The translations under genes were made by a program, and so were the position numbers. 64,000 bases of DNA from Plebeiibacterium sediminum (GTDB lineage Bacteria; Bacteroidota; Bacteroidia; Bacteroidales; Marinilabiliaceae), in the NCBI RefSeq assembly GCF_026013605.1, contig NZ_JAPDPJ010000004.1:98683-162682 (forward strand). The letters run 5' to 3'. The notes below the pieces were generated by a model. It did no database searches and was not told the DNA's origin. It saw nothing but the letters and a program-made list of their open reading frames with translations. Every line of letters begins with the position of its first letter. Position 1 is the stretch's first letter. This document shows positions 56,147 through 64,000 of this stretch, in pieces.

Positions 56147-56839
56147 ATGTATTATATGGGAGATAAATACAACAGACACTCTAAGTATTTTGTAGCTGTT
56201 GACTGTGTAATTTTTGGTTATGAAGATGGAGATTTAAAATTATTACTCTATCATCGTGGTTTTGAGCCAGCTAAAGGTAAGTGGTCGCTTATGGGAGGGT
56301 TTGTTGGAGAAGAAGAATCGTCGGATACAGCTGCCCGTCGCATACTTCACAATATTACCGGTTTGGATGATATTTTCCTTGAGCAAGTTCAAGCATTTTC
56401 TGAACCAAAAAGGGATTCGGAAGATAGGGTGGTTAGTATCACGTATTATGCTTTGATTAGAATTGATCAGCATAACTCGGATAAAGTTAGGGAAAATGGA
56501 GCACACTGGTGGTCAATGAAGTCCTTGCCTCATCTGGTTTTTGACCATCAGGAGATGGTGATGAAGGCGCTTGAAAAACTGCAGGTTAAAGCAGAAATGG
56601 AATTAGTTGGAAGTGAATTGTTACCAGATAAATTTACTTTGTTACAATTAAGAAGGTTGTATGAAGCCATATTTCAAATAGAGCTTGATACAGGAAATTT
56701 TAGAAAAAAAGTGTTGTCGTTAAAAGTTCTACAGCGTTTGGATGAAAAAAATACAACAGAGTCTAGACGCGGTGCTTATTATTTCAAATTTATCGAGGGA
56801 GCAAAGGCCCGTCCTTTTGACAGAATCGTGAAAATTTGA
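56147..56839 (+). CDS. araR: NrtR-family (Nudix plus winged helix) arabinose regulator AraR
   Basis: A 230-residue protein with an N-terminal Nudix-like domain (about 12-145) and a C-terminal winged helix (about 150-225, FTLLQLRRLYEAIFQ, GAYYFKFIEG). This matches the NrtR-type AraR regulators of Bacteroidota, which respond to arabinose and control arabinose genes. The Nudix box is degenerate: G51, E57 and R65 remain, but the three glutamates of REUXEE are replaced by I66, N69 and I70. Catalysis is therefore unlikely and a sensing role is expected. It precedes araA, and palindromes of one type lie upstream and downstream. ATG 56156 is an alternative start. Confidence 0.88.
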   Translation: MYYMGDKYNRHSKYFVAVDCVIFGYEDGDLKLLLYHRGFEPAKGKWSLMGGFVGEEESSDTAARRILHNITGLDDIFLEQVQAFSEPKRDSEDRVVSITYYALIRIDQHNSDKVRENGAHWWSMKSLPHLVFDHQEMVMKALEKLQVKAEMELVGSELLPDKFTLLQLRRLYEAIFQIELDTGNFRKKVLSLKVLQRLDEKNTTESRRGAYYFKFIEGAKARPFDRIVKI

Positions 56840-56857
56840 CTTTTTTTTAACTGTATA

Positions 56858-56874
56858 ATAGTATAAAGTACTAT
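56858..56874. promoter_or_regulatory. AraR operator candidate upstream of araA
   Basis: ATAGTA-TAAAG-TACTAT: both 6-bp half-sites and the 5-bp spacer length match the palindrome in front of araR. It lies 105 bp before the araA ATG. A TTTG at 56835-56838 lies about 20 bp upstream and may be the -33 element, which would place the operator over the -7 region. Confidence 0.72.
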
Positions 56875-56979
56875 ATAAAACAAAAGAAACATTAAGATAG
56901 AAATGATACGACCAGAAAATCAGATGTATATAATATAGTATTTTGGTTTTTTAGCGGTTGTGGTAAAATCAGTGTAATT

Positions 56980-58482
56980 ATGAAAACTATAGATCAATTA
57001 GAAGTTTGGTTTGTAACAGGAAGCCAGCATTTGTACGGACAAAAAACATTAGATCAGGTTGCTGATCATTCAAAAGAAATTGCAGCAGCATTTGATGCTT
57101 CTTCAGAAATTCCTGTTAAAGTTGTTTGTAAACCTACAGGTACAGGTTCTGCTGAAATACATAAAATTTGTAAAGAAGCTAACAGTGCAGAAAATTGTAT
57201 CGGTATTATTACCTGGATGCACACTTTCTCACCTGCTAAAATGTGGATTCATGGACTTAAAGAATTAAATAAGCCATTACTTCACTTACACACTCAATAT
57301 AATAAAGAGATTCCTTGGGATGAAATCGATATGGATTTCATGAACTTAAACCAAAGTGCTCACGGAGATAGAGAATTTGGTCACATCACAGCACGTATGC
57401 GTTTAAACCGCAAAGTTGTAGTTGGTCACTGGCAAGATCCTAAAACAGTTTCAAAAGTAGCTGGTTGGACTCGCGTTGCTGCAGGATGGGCTGATTCTCA
57501 AGATATGTTAATCATCCGTTTTGGTGATCAAATGAACAATGTTGCTGTAACAGATGGTGATAAAGTAGATGCTGAGAGAGTATTTGGTTACCATGTTGAT
57601 TATAGCCCAATTGCTGATTTTGTAAAAGTACAGGATAATGTAAGTGATGAAGATGTTGCTGCATTAGTTAAAATATACGAAGAAGAGTACGACCTTGCTG
57701 ATAACTGTAAAGAAGGAGGAAAAGATCGTGAGCAAGTTGTTAAAGCTGCGCGTATTGAAATTGGATTACGCAGATATCTTGAAGCTAAAGGTGCAAAAGC
57801 GTTTACTACAAACTTTGATGATTTAGAAGGTGTAGATCAGTTACCAGGTTTAGCTTCTCAGCGTTTAATGGCTGATGGTTACGGTTTTGGTGCTGAAGGA
57901 GACTGGAAAACTGCTGCTTTATGTCGTACAATGTGGTATATGGGACAAGGTTTACCTAACGGATGTTCTTTCCTTGAAGATTATACATTAAACTTCGATG
58001 GTGAGAATAGTTCTATCCTTCAGGCTCACATGTTAGAGGTTTGTCCTTTAATTGCTGACCACAAACCAAAATTAGAAGTTCACCCATTAGGAATTGGTGG
58101 TAAAAACGATCCTGCTCGTTTAGTATTTACTAGTAAAACAGGACCAGGTGTTGCAGCTACTATTGTTGATATGGGAAGTCGTTTCCGTATGATCATTAAT
58201 GCTGTTGATTGTATCGAATCTAAAAAATTACCTAAACTTCCTGTAGCTAGTGCACTTTGGATTCCACAGCCAAACTTTGAAGTTGGTGCTGCTGCTTGGA
58301 TTCTTGCAGGTGGAACTCACCACACTAGTTTCTCATATGATTTAACTGTTGAAGATTTATTAGATTATGCAGAGATTGCAGGTATTGAAGCTGTAGTTAT
58401 TGATAACAATACTACTATTCCAGCGTTCAAAAAAGAACTTCAATGGAACGACCTTTATTATCACTTAGCAAAAGGGATATAA
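56980..58482 (+). CDS. araA: L-arabinose isomerase
   Basis: The 500-residue cytoplasmic enzyme converts L-arabinose to L-ribulose. The full-length family pattern is clear: VWFVTGSQHLYG at the N-terminus, GIITWMHTFSPAKMWIHGL, LHTQYNKEIPWDEIDMDFMN, NQSAHGDREFGHI, the metal/substrate region FGAEGDWKTAALCRTM, LEDYTLNF and HMLEVCP, then GGTHHTSFSYDLT near the C-terminus. The length matches AraA. It is preceded by an AraR-type palindrome and followed by a sugar symporter gene, araD and araB. Confidence 0.97.
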   Translation: MKTIDQLEVWFVTGSQHLYGQKTLDQVADHSKEIAAAFDASSEIPVKVVCKPTGTGSAEIHKICKEANSAENCIGIITWMHTFSPAKMWIHGLKELNKPLLHLHTQYNKEIPWDEIDMDFMNLNQSAHGDREFGHITARMRLNRKVVVGHWQDPKTVSKVAGWTRVAAGWADSQDMLIIRFGDQMNNVAVTDGDKVDAERVFGYHVDYSPIADFVKVQDNVSDEDVAALVKIYEEEYDLADNCKEGGKDREQVVKAARIEIGLRRYLEAKGAKAFTTNFDDLEGVDQLPGLASQRLMADGYGFGAEGDWKTAALCRTMWYMGQGLPNGCSFLEDYTLNFDGENSSILQAHMLEVCPLIADHKPKLEVHPLGIGGKNDPARLVFTSKTGPGVAATIVDMGSRFRMIINAVDCIESKKLPKLPVASALWIPQPNFEVGAAAWILAGGTHHTSFSYDLTVEDLLDYAEIAGIEAVVIDNNTTIPAFKKELQWNDLYYHLAKGI

Positions 58483-58496
58483 TAATTTACTAAATA

Positions 58497-58520
58497 TGGC
58501 GTATGAGGATTCATACGCCA
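58497..58520 (+). other. Intercistronic hairpin between araA and the symporter gene
   Basis: A perfect 10-bp stem (TGGCGTATGA, 58497-58506, complement 58511-58520) with a GGAT loop and no T-run. It covers a possible upstream ATG (58503) of the symporter gene, which argues for the start at 58536. Confidence 0.65.
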
Positions 58521-58535
58521 GAAACAATTAAAAAT

Positions 58536-60215
58536 ATGGTTACTTTAGATTGGATTGTAATAGGAGTCTTTTTTGTTTTGCTGGTTGCCATTATCGTATG
58601 GGTAGTTAGTCAAAAAAATTCGAATTCCGAAGATTACTTTTTAGGGGGGCGTGATGCTTCCTGGATTGCAATTGGGGCATCTATTTTTGCTTCAAATATT
58701 GGATCTGAACACTTAATTGGACTTGCTGGTGCTGGTGCCTCTAGTGGTATGGCAATGGCTCACTGGGAAATTCAAGGGTGGATGATATTGATTTTAGGAT
58801 GGGTTTTTGTGCCTTTCTATTCTCGCAGTATGGTGTTAACAATGCCTGAATTTTTGGAGCGTAGATATAACAAAGAATCCAGAACAGTATTGTCTTTGAT
58901 TTCGTTAGTTAGTTATGTGCTTACAAAAGTAGCAGTTACCGTTTATGCAGGTGGATTGGTATTTCAACAGGTTTTTGGAATAGAAGAGCTTTGGGGTATT
59001 GACTTCTTCTGGATATCTGCTATTGGTTTGGTTATTTTAACAGCCCTTTATACTATTTTCGGAGGTATGAAATCGGTACTTTATACATCGGTTTTACAAA
59101 CTCCAATTCTTTTAGGGGGTTCCTTAATTATCTTAGTGCTTGGATTAAAAGCAGTAGGGGGTTGGGAAAATGTTCTTGAAATTTGTGGCGCTACAAAAGT
59201 AAACGAATATGGTGACAGTATGATTAACCTTATTCGTGACAATGGTGACCCTGATTTTCCATGGTTAGGAGCCTTAATTGGTTCTGCCGTTATTGGTTTC
59301 TGGTACTGGTGTACTGACCAATTTATTGTTCAAAGGGTATTATCTGGTAAAAACGAGAAACATGCTCGTAGAGGTACTATCTTTGGTGCTTACTTAAAAT
59401 TATTACCAGTATTCTTATTCTTAATTCCTGGTATGATTGCTTATGCAATGAGTGCTAAAGGTGATGTGATGTTAAACGGACAGTTGTATGTTTTACCAAG
59501 TGCAGATGCTGCGTTCCCCTCATTAGTTGCTCAGTTATTACCTGCAGGAGTTAAAGGTCTTGTAGTTTGTGGTATCCTTGCTGCTTTAATGAGTTCATTA
59601 GCTTCATTGTTTAACTCATCGGCAATGTTATTTACTATTGACTTCTATAAAAGATTTAAACCAGAAACTCCTGAGAAGAAATTGGTTAAAATCGGCCAGA
59701 TGGCAACTGTTGTAATTGTAACATTAGGTATTCTTTGGATTCCAATTATGAGAAGTATTGGAGACGTTTTGTATGAATATTTACAAGATGTTCAGTCAGT
59801 ATTAGCTCCAGGTATTGCAGCTGCTTTCTTAATGGGTATTACCTGGAAAAGAGCTTCAGCTAAAGGTGGATACTGGGGTTTAATGTCTGGATTTATCATT
59901 GGTATTACTCGTTTAGGAGCTAAAGTTTATTATAATTCATTCCCGGATGCTGGAGATAGCTTATTTAAAGCTGTATTCTTTGATACAAACTGGTTATTCT
60001 TCTGTGGATATATGTTGTTAGTTTGTATTGCAGTTGTGGTAATTGTAAGTTTAAATACAAAAGCACCATCTGCCGAAAAAATTCAAGGTTTGGTATTTGG
60101 TACTTCAACTCCGGAACAAAGAGCTGCTACTAGAGAAAGCTGGAATATTTGGGATGTAGTTAACACTGTGATTATCCTAAGTTTAACAGTTGCATTTTAT
60201 ATTTATTTCTGGTAA
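58536..60215 (+). CDS. Sodium:solute symporter (SSS family), likely L-arabinose transporter
   Basis: A 559-residue inner-membrane protein with about 14 hydrophobic segments. SSS features include SEDYFLGGRDASWIAIGASI, FASNIGSEHLIGLAGAGASS, FWYWCTDQFIVQRVLSGKNE and ALMSSLASLFNSSAMLFTID. These resemble SglT-type sodium/sugar symporters. I chose ATG 58536 (MVTLDWIVIG) because the upstream ATG 58503 lies within a hairpin and adds a hydrophilic stretch with no conservation expected. Position between araA and araD makes arabinose the likely substrate. Confidence 0.9.
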   Translation: MVTLDWIVIGVFFVLLVAIIVWVVSQKNSNSEDYFLGGRDASWIAIGASIFASNIGSEHLIGLAGAGASSGMAMAHWEIQGWMILILGWVFVPFYSRSMVLTMPEFLERRYNKESRTVLSLISLVSYVLTKVAVTVYAGGLVFQQVFGIEELWGIDFFWISAIGLVILTALYTIFGGMKSVLYTSVLQTPILLGGSLIILVLGLKAVGGWENVLEICGATKVNEYGDSMINLIRDNGDPDFPWLGALIGSAVIGFWYWCTDQFIVQRVLSGKNEKHARRGTIFGAYLKLLPVFLFLIPGMIAYAMSAKGDVMLNGQLYVLPSADAAFPSLVAQLLPAGVKGLVVCGILAALMSSLASLFNSSAMLFTIDFYKRFKPETPEKKLVKIGQMATVVIVTLGILWIPIMRSIGDVLYEYLQDVQSVLAPGIAAAFLMGITWKRASAKGGYWGLMSGFIIGITRLGAKVYYNSFPDAGDSLFKAVFFDTNWLFFCGYMLLVCIAVVVIVSLNTKAPSAEKIQGLVFGTSTPEQRAATRESWNIWDVVNTVIILSLTVAFYIYFW

Positions 60216-60227
60216 AAAATTAAGGAA

Positions 60228-60917
60228 ATGTTAGAGCAATTAAAAGAAGACGTTTTTAAAGCAAATCTTGATTTAGTAAAACACGGACTTGTTATTTTCA
60301 CTTGGGGAAATGTAAGTGCTATTGACAGAGAAAAAGGTTTGGTAGTAATAAAACCTAGTGGCGTTGATTACGATGTAATGAAAGCTTCTGATATGGTTGT
60401 GGTAGATTTAGATGGAAATGTGGTTGATGGAGATTTAAAACCTTCGTCTGATACACCTACACATCTTGAATTATATAAGGCTTTTCCTGAAATTGGTGGT
60501 GTTGTACATACACACTCAACTTATGCAACAGCATGGGCACAGGCAGGAAAAGATATTCCAATTTTAGGAACTACACAAGCAGATTATTTCTATGGAGATG
60601 TTCCTTGTACAAGGTCTATGACTGAAGAGGAAATTGCTGGTGACTATGAAAAAGATACTGGTACTGTTATTATTGAAGCATTCGAAGGACGTAATCCTTC
60701 TCATGTTCCAGGTGTAGTAGTTAAAAATCATGGTCCGTTTTCATGGGGTAAAAATGCAGATGACGCAGTGCATAATGCAGTTGTGTTAGAGCAAATTGCT
60801 AAAATGGATTTTATTGCATTTCAGGTTAATCCTAATGCAGATATGAATAATCACCTTACAGAAAAGCATTTTAACCGTAAACATGGTGCAAATGCATACT
60901 ATGGACAAGGTAAATAA
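60228..60917 (+). CDS. araD: L-ribulose-5-phosphate 4-epimerase
   Basis: A 229-residue class II aldolase-fold enzyme that converts L-ribulose-5-phosphate to D-xylulose-5-phosphate. [58 protein letters not shown] (zinc His residues), [15 protein letters not shown] and [20 protein letters not shown] are the AraD/SgbE signatures. Full length. It begins 12 bp after the symporter gene and is followed by a terminator. Confidence 0.97.
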   Translation: MLEQLKEDVFKANLDLVKHGLVIFTWGNVSAIDREKGLVVIKPSGVDYDVMKASDMVVVDLDGNVVDGDLKPSSDTPTHLELYKAFPEIGGVVHTHSTYATAWAQAGKDIPILGTTQADYFYGDVPCTRSMTEEEIAGDYEKDTGTVIIEAFEGRNPSHVPGVVVKNHGPFSWGKNADDAVHNAVVLEQIAKMDFIAFQVNPNADMNNHLTEKHFNRKHGANAYYGQGK

Positions 60918-60934
60918 TTGATATGAATAGGGAT

Positions 60935-60974
60935 GGGATTTTCTTTTTAAGTAATTAATTAGAAAATCCCTTTT
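60935..60974 (+). terminator. Terminator after araD
   Basis: A 10-bp stem (GGGATTTTCT, 60935-60944, complement 60961-60970), a 16-nt loop and TTTT. It separates araA-symporter-araD from araB, so araB may have its own promoter or depend on read-through. Confidence 0.75.
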
Positions 60975-61122
60975 AAATCAATTGTAAAATATTCTCTTAA
61001 TTGCCTTTTATTACATTCTCAAATTGGGCAAATATTAATTTTATAAAGATCCTGTTAATAATCTCTTTTATGAGATGATTGCATAACAAGGATAGATAAT
61101 ACTTCTTGATAAAGATAGATCA

Positions 61123-62760
61123 ATGAAAAATCAATATGTAATTGGATTGGATTATGGTTCTGACTCAGCCAGAGCATTAATTGTTGATGTGAATACAGGT
61201 GAAGAAATGGCTTCATCAGTAAAATATTATCCTCGTTGGATGGACGGAAAATATTGTGTTCCTGCACAAAATCAATACCGTCAGCATCCAAAAGACTATT
61301 TGGAAGTAATGGAAGCTACTATTACAGAGGCGTTAGCTAAATGTGATGCTTCAGTAGCTGAAAATGTAGTTGGAATTTCTTTTGATACAACTGGTAGTAC
61401 ACCTGCATTAACAGATGCTAACGGTACGCCTTTGGCAATGTTACCAGAGTTCGAAGAAAATCCAAATGCAATGTTTATTTTATGGAAAGACCATACTGCT
61501 GTTAAAGAAGCAGACGAAATAAATGCATTGGCACGTAAATGGGATGTAGATTTTACTAAATACGAAGGTGGTATCTATTCTTCAGAATGGGTATGGGCTA
61601 AAGTTCTTCATATATTACGTAAAGATGAGGTTGTTAAAGGTGCTGCTGTATCATGGATTGAATACTGTGACTGGTTACCAGCTGTATTAACAGGAAAAAC
61701 AGCTCTTAAAGAAGTAAAAAGAAGCCGTTGTGCTGCTGGTCATAAAGCTTTATGGCATACTGACTGGAACGGTCTTCCACCAGAAGAGTTTTTAGTTGAA
61801 CTTGGACCTGAATTAAAAGGTTTACGTGAAAACTTATTTGAAGATACATATACCAGTGATGAGGCATTTGGAACTTTAACTCCTGAGTGGGCCGAAAAAT
61901 TAGGTTTATCTACTGACGTAGTCATCGGTGTGAGTGCTTTTGATGCACACATGGGGGCAGTAGGTGCTGAGATTGAAGCAAATACTTTTGTACGTATCAT
62001 GGGTACTTCTACTTGTGATATCATGGTTTCTCCTGAAGATGAATTGGGAGATAAATTAATCCCGGGTATTTGTGGTCAGGTAGATGGTTCTGTAATTCCT
62101 GGAATGGTTGGACTAGAAGCTGGTCAGTCTGCGTTTGGTGATGTTTATGCATGGTTCAAAAATGTATTAGCATGGCCATTACAATTTATCGAAGATAAAG
62201 ATCAGGCTAAAGCAATTGAAGATAAAATTATTCCTGCTTTATCAGAAGAAGCGATTAAAATTCCAGTTGAAGAGTCTACTATTTTAGCTACAGACTGGTT
62301 AAACGGACGTAGAACTCCAGATGCTACTCAAAATGTAAAAGGAACCATTACAGGATTGAACTTAGGTTCTTCAGCTCCTCGTATTTTCCGTGCATTGGTT
62401 GAAGCTACAGCTTTTGGTTCTAAAGCTATTGTTCAACGTTTCTTAGATAATGGTGTAAAGGTAGATCAGGTTGTTGCTATTGGTGGTGTTGCAAAAAAAT
62501 CAGATTTTGTAATGCAAACACTGGCAGATGTTCTTGGTATGCCAATTAAGGTAGCTCGTTCAGAGCAAAGTGTGGCTTTAGGAGCTGCTATGTTTGCAGC
62601 AGTTGCTTCAGGTGCGCACAAAAATATTGCTGAAGCTCAAAAAGCAATGGGACAAGGTTTTGAAAAAGAATACGATCCTATTGCAGCTAATGTTGAAGCT
62701 TACAAAGCAATCTACGATAAGTACCTTAAATTAGGTGCTTTCACTGAAAAAGAATTGTAG
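61123..62760 (+). CDS. araB: Ribulokinase
   Basis: A 545-residue FGGY-family kinase that phosphorylates L-ribulose. YVIGLDYGSDSARALIVDV is the ATPase phosphate-1 motif; VGISFDTTGSTPALTD, AGHKALWHTDWNGLPP, RIMGTSTCDIMV, WLNGRRTPDATQNVKGTITG and AIGGVAKKSDFVMQTLADV follow in the family order. The length matches AraB. The 205-bp gap from araD includes a terminator but no further ATAGTA-N5-TACTAT site. A terminator follows the gene. Confidence 0.97.
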   Translation: MKNQYVIGLDYGSDSARALIVDVNTGEEMASSVKYYPRWMDGKYCVPAQNQYRQHPKDYLEVMEATITEALAKCDASVAENVVGISFDTTGSTPALTDANGTPLAMLPEFEENPNAMFILWKDHTAVKEADEINALARKWDVDFTKYEGGIYSSEWVWAKVLHILRKDEVVKGAAVSWIEYCDWLPAVLTGKTALKEVKRSRCAAGHKALWHTDWNGLPPEEFLVELGPELKGLRENLFEDTYTSDEAFGTLTPEWAEKLGLSTDVVIGVSAFDAHMGAVGAEIEANTFVRIMGTSTCDIMVSPEDELGDKLIPGICGQVDGSVIPGMVGLEAGQSAFGDVYAWFKNVLAWPLQFIEDKDQAKAIEDKIIPALSEEAIKIPVEESTILATDWLNGRRTPDATQNVKGTITGLNLGSSAPRIFRALVEATAFGSKAIVQRFLDNGVKVDQVVAIGGVAKKSDFVMQTLADVLGMPIKVARSEQSVALGAAMFAAVASGAHKNIAEAQKAMGQGFEKEYDPIAANVEAYKAIYDKYLKLGAFTEKEL

Positions 62761-62780
62761 TCAATTTTCATGTTTATAAT

Positions 62781-62809
62781 AGGGGGAAATATGCTTCATT
62801 TCCCCCTTT
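62781..62809 (+). terminator. Terminator after araB
   Basis: A GC-rich 9-bp stem (GGGGGAAAT, 62782-62790, complement 62798-62806), a 7-nt loop and TTT. One more A-T pair extends the base. Confidence 0.75.
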
Positions 62810-62831
62810 ATCCCTCGTAAAATTTTATAAA

Positions 62832-63263
62832 ATGGTTATCGGATTAGCTTCTGATCATGCTGGTTACGACCTTAAAGTTAAGGTTATAGCGTATTTGACT
62901 TCAAAAGGTTTGGAAGTTAAAGATTACGGAACTTATTCTGCTGATAGTTGTGATTATGCAGATTATGCACATCAATTAGCTACAGCTATTGAGACAAAAG
63001 AACTAAAAGTAGGTTTGGCTTTTTGCGGTAGTGGTAATGGCATAAATATCACGCTTAACCGTCATAAAGAAGTTAGATCGGCTTATTGTTGGCAAACAGA
63101 AATTGCTGCACTCGCACGTCAGCATAATGATGCCAATATTTGTACTATCCCAGCTCGATTTATTGAGGAGGAAGACGCCTATAAAATTATTGATGTATTT
63201 CTGGCTACTGAGTTTGAAGGAGGAAGACATCAAAAGCGAATTGAAAAGATAGAATTAAAATAA
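62832..63263 (+). CDS. rpiB: Ribose-5-phosphate isomerase B
   Basis: A 143-residue RpiB/LacAB-family isomerase that interconverts ribose-5-phosphate and ribulose-5-phosphate. IGLASDHAGYDLK is the N-terminal motif, AFCGSGNGINITLNRH holds the catalytic cysteine and anion-binding loop, and NICTIPARFI follows. Length is normal. It lies between the arabinose genes and transketolase, 27 bp before the latter, so these two pentose phosphate genes are probably cotranscribed. Confidence 0.93.
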   Translation: MVIGLASDHAGYDLKVKVIAYLTSKGLEVKDYGTYSADSCDYADYAHQLATAIETKELKVGLAFCGSGNGINITLNRHKEVRSAYCWQTEIAALARQHNDANICTIPARFIEEEDAYKIIDVFLATEFEGGRHQKRIEKIELK

Positions 63264-63290
63264 AAATAATAAGTAAACAAAGACATTGTT

Positions 63291-64000
63291 ATGGCATCTA
63301 TTAGTGTAACAGACAGAGCTGCAGATAATATCAGAATATTAGCTGCTGCAATGGTTGAAAAAGCAAATTCAGGACACCCGGGTGGTGCTATGGGTGGTGC
63401 AGATTTTATTAACATCCTTTTTTCTGAATACCTTAACTATGATCCAAAAGACAGAACATGGGTAAACAGAGACCGTTTCTTCCTTGATCCAGGTCACATG
63501 TCACCAATGCTATATGCTCAGCTGGCTTTAACAGGTACATACAGCATGGATGAAGTATCTAAGTTTCGCCAATGGGATAGCCCAACTCCAGGACACCCTG
63601 AAGTTGATTTTGCAAGAGGTGTTGAAAATACTTCAGGTCCACTAGGACAAGGTCACACAATGGCTGTTGGAGCTGCAATTACAGAGAAATTCTTAAAGGC
63701 AAGATTCGGAGATTGGATGTCTCATGATATTTATACATTCATTTCTGACGGTGGTGTTCAGGAAGAAATTTCTCAGGGTGCTGGTCGTATTGCAGGTTAT
63801 TTAGGTTTGAACAACCTTATTATGTTTTACGATTCAAATGACATTCAGTTATCTACAAAAACAGATGCAGTAACAGTAGAAGATACTGCTAAAAAATATG
63901 AAGCCTGGGGATGGGCAGTTATGACCATTGATGGAAATAACGCTGACGAAATCCGTAAAGCTCTTGATGCAGCCAAAGCTGAAACAGAAAAACCTTTCTT
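63291..64000 (+). CDS. tkt: Transketolase, N-terminal part (3' end outside window)
   Basis: About 236 residues are present from ATG 63291 to the window end without a stop. NSGHPGGAMGGADF, FLDPGHMSPMLYAQL, SPTPGHPEVDFARGVENTSG, GPLGQGHTMAVGAA and the thiamine-diphosphate/metal region FISDGGVQEEISQGAGRIAG are transketolase motifs, in the form SDGG rather than GDGC that I associate with Bacteroidota enzymes. It transfers two-carbon units in the pentose phosphate pathway and disposes of the xylulose-5-phosphate made by AraABD. It follows rpiB by 27 bp. Confidence 0.93.
   Translation, partial: MASISVTDRAADNIRILAAAMVEKANSGHPGGAMGGADFINILFSEYLNYDPKDRTWVNRDRFFLDPGHMSPMLYAQLALTGTYSMDEVSKFRQWDSPTPGHPEVDFARGVENTSGPLGQGHTMAVGAAITEKFLKARFGDWMSHDIYTFISDGGVQEEISQGAGRIAGYLGLNNLIMFYDSNDIQLSTKTDAVTVEDTAKKYEAWGWAVMTIDGNNADEIRKALDAAKAETEKPF

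Noticed and set aside
56147..56839. Annotation of AraR as an active Nudix hydrolase
   Set aside because: Three metal-binding glutamates of the Nudix box are missing, a winged-helix domain follows, and the gene sits before araA with matching palindromes.
58503..58535. Earlier start of the SSS symporter
   Set aside because: The ATG lies in the stem of a perfect hairpin, and the first membrane segment begins just after ATG 58536.
1..64000. Mobile elements, tRNA, rRNA, CRISPR arrays
   Set aside because: No transposase or integrase motif, terminal inverted repeats, tRNA-like cloverleaf or regularly spaced long repeat was seen on either strand.

Overview
The window looks like chromosomal DNA of a low-GC, plant-polysaccharide-degrading member of the Bacteroidota, plausibly a marine or sediment Marinilabiliales-type lineage (lineage is inference). 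The evidence is two SusC/SusD pairs, two full-length hybrid two-component systems (HTCS), TAnnTTTG-type -7 promoter elements, a type IX secretion sorting tail, and an arabinose regulator of the Nudix/NrtR type. No mobile element, tRNA, rRNA or CRISPR array was seen.

Layout. 1-7.1 kb: the end of a PlsC-like acyltransferase, HTCS-1, a CrtI/retinol-saturase-like flavoprotein and a small membrane protein. 7.2-11.3 kb: HTCS-2 on the minus strand, divergent from the xylan locus. 11.6-32.1 kb: glucuronoxylan locus with GH67, SusC, SusD, a terminator, then a GPH-type MFS symporter, xylitol/sorbitol-type dehydrogenase, GH43, GH115, a second MFS symporter, GH10, GH43 and a beta-helix protein. 32.3-34.8 kb: an 842-residue secreted beta-helix protein of unknown function on the minus strand. 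35-38.3 kb: CE7 esterase, a second alpha/beta-hydrolase esterase and a CE8 pectinesterase. 38.4-38.8 kb: a small STAS-like protein on the minus strand. 39.3-55.6 kb: pectin locus with GH105, PL1, SusC, SusD, a surface glycan-binding candidate, a PL9-like lyase with a T9SS tail, CE8, GH43, GH28 and CE12. 56.1-64 kb: araR, araA, an SSS symporter, araD, araB, rpiB and the start of transketolase.

How it fits together. Surface and periplasmic enzymes cut acetylated (arabino)glucuronoxylan and methyl/acetyl-esterified pectin. The two SusCD systems import oligosaccharides. The xylan branch appears to finish in the cytoplasm, because both of its GH43 enzymes lack signal peptides and two GPH symporters sit beside them. 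Released arabinose can enter through the SSS symporter and pass through AraA, AraB and AraD to xylulose-5-phosphate, with RpiB and transketolase feeding the pentose phosphate pathway. Xylose isomerase, xylulokinase and the uronate pathway genes are not in this window.

The most notable non-coding signals are four TGTWAC boxes at exact 21-bp spacing between HTCS-2 and the xylan locus, two matching ATAGTA-N5-TACTAT palindromes flanking araR, and a set of strong terminators and intercistronic hairpins that mark out the transcription units.
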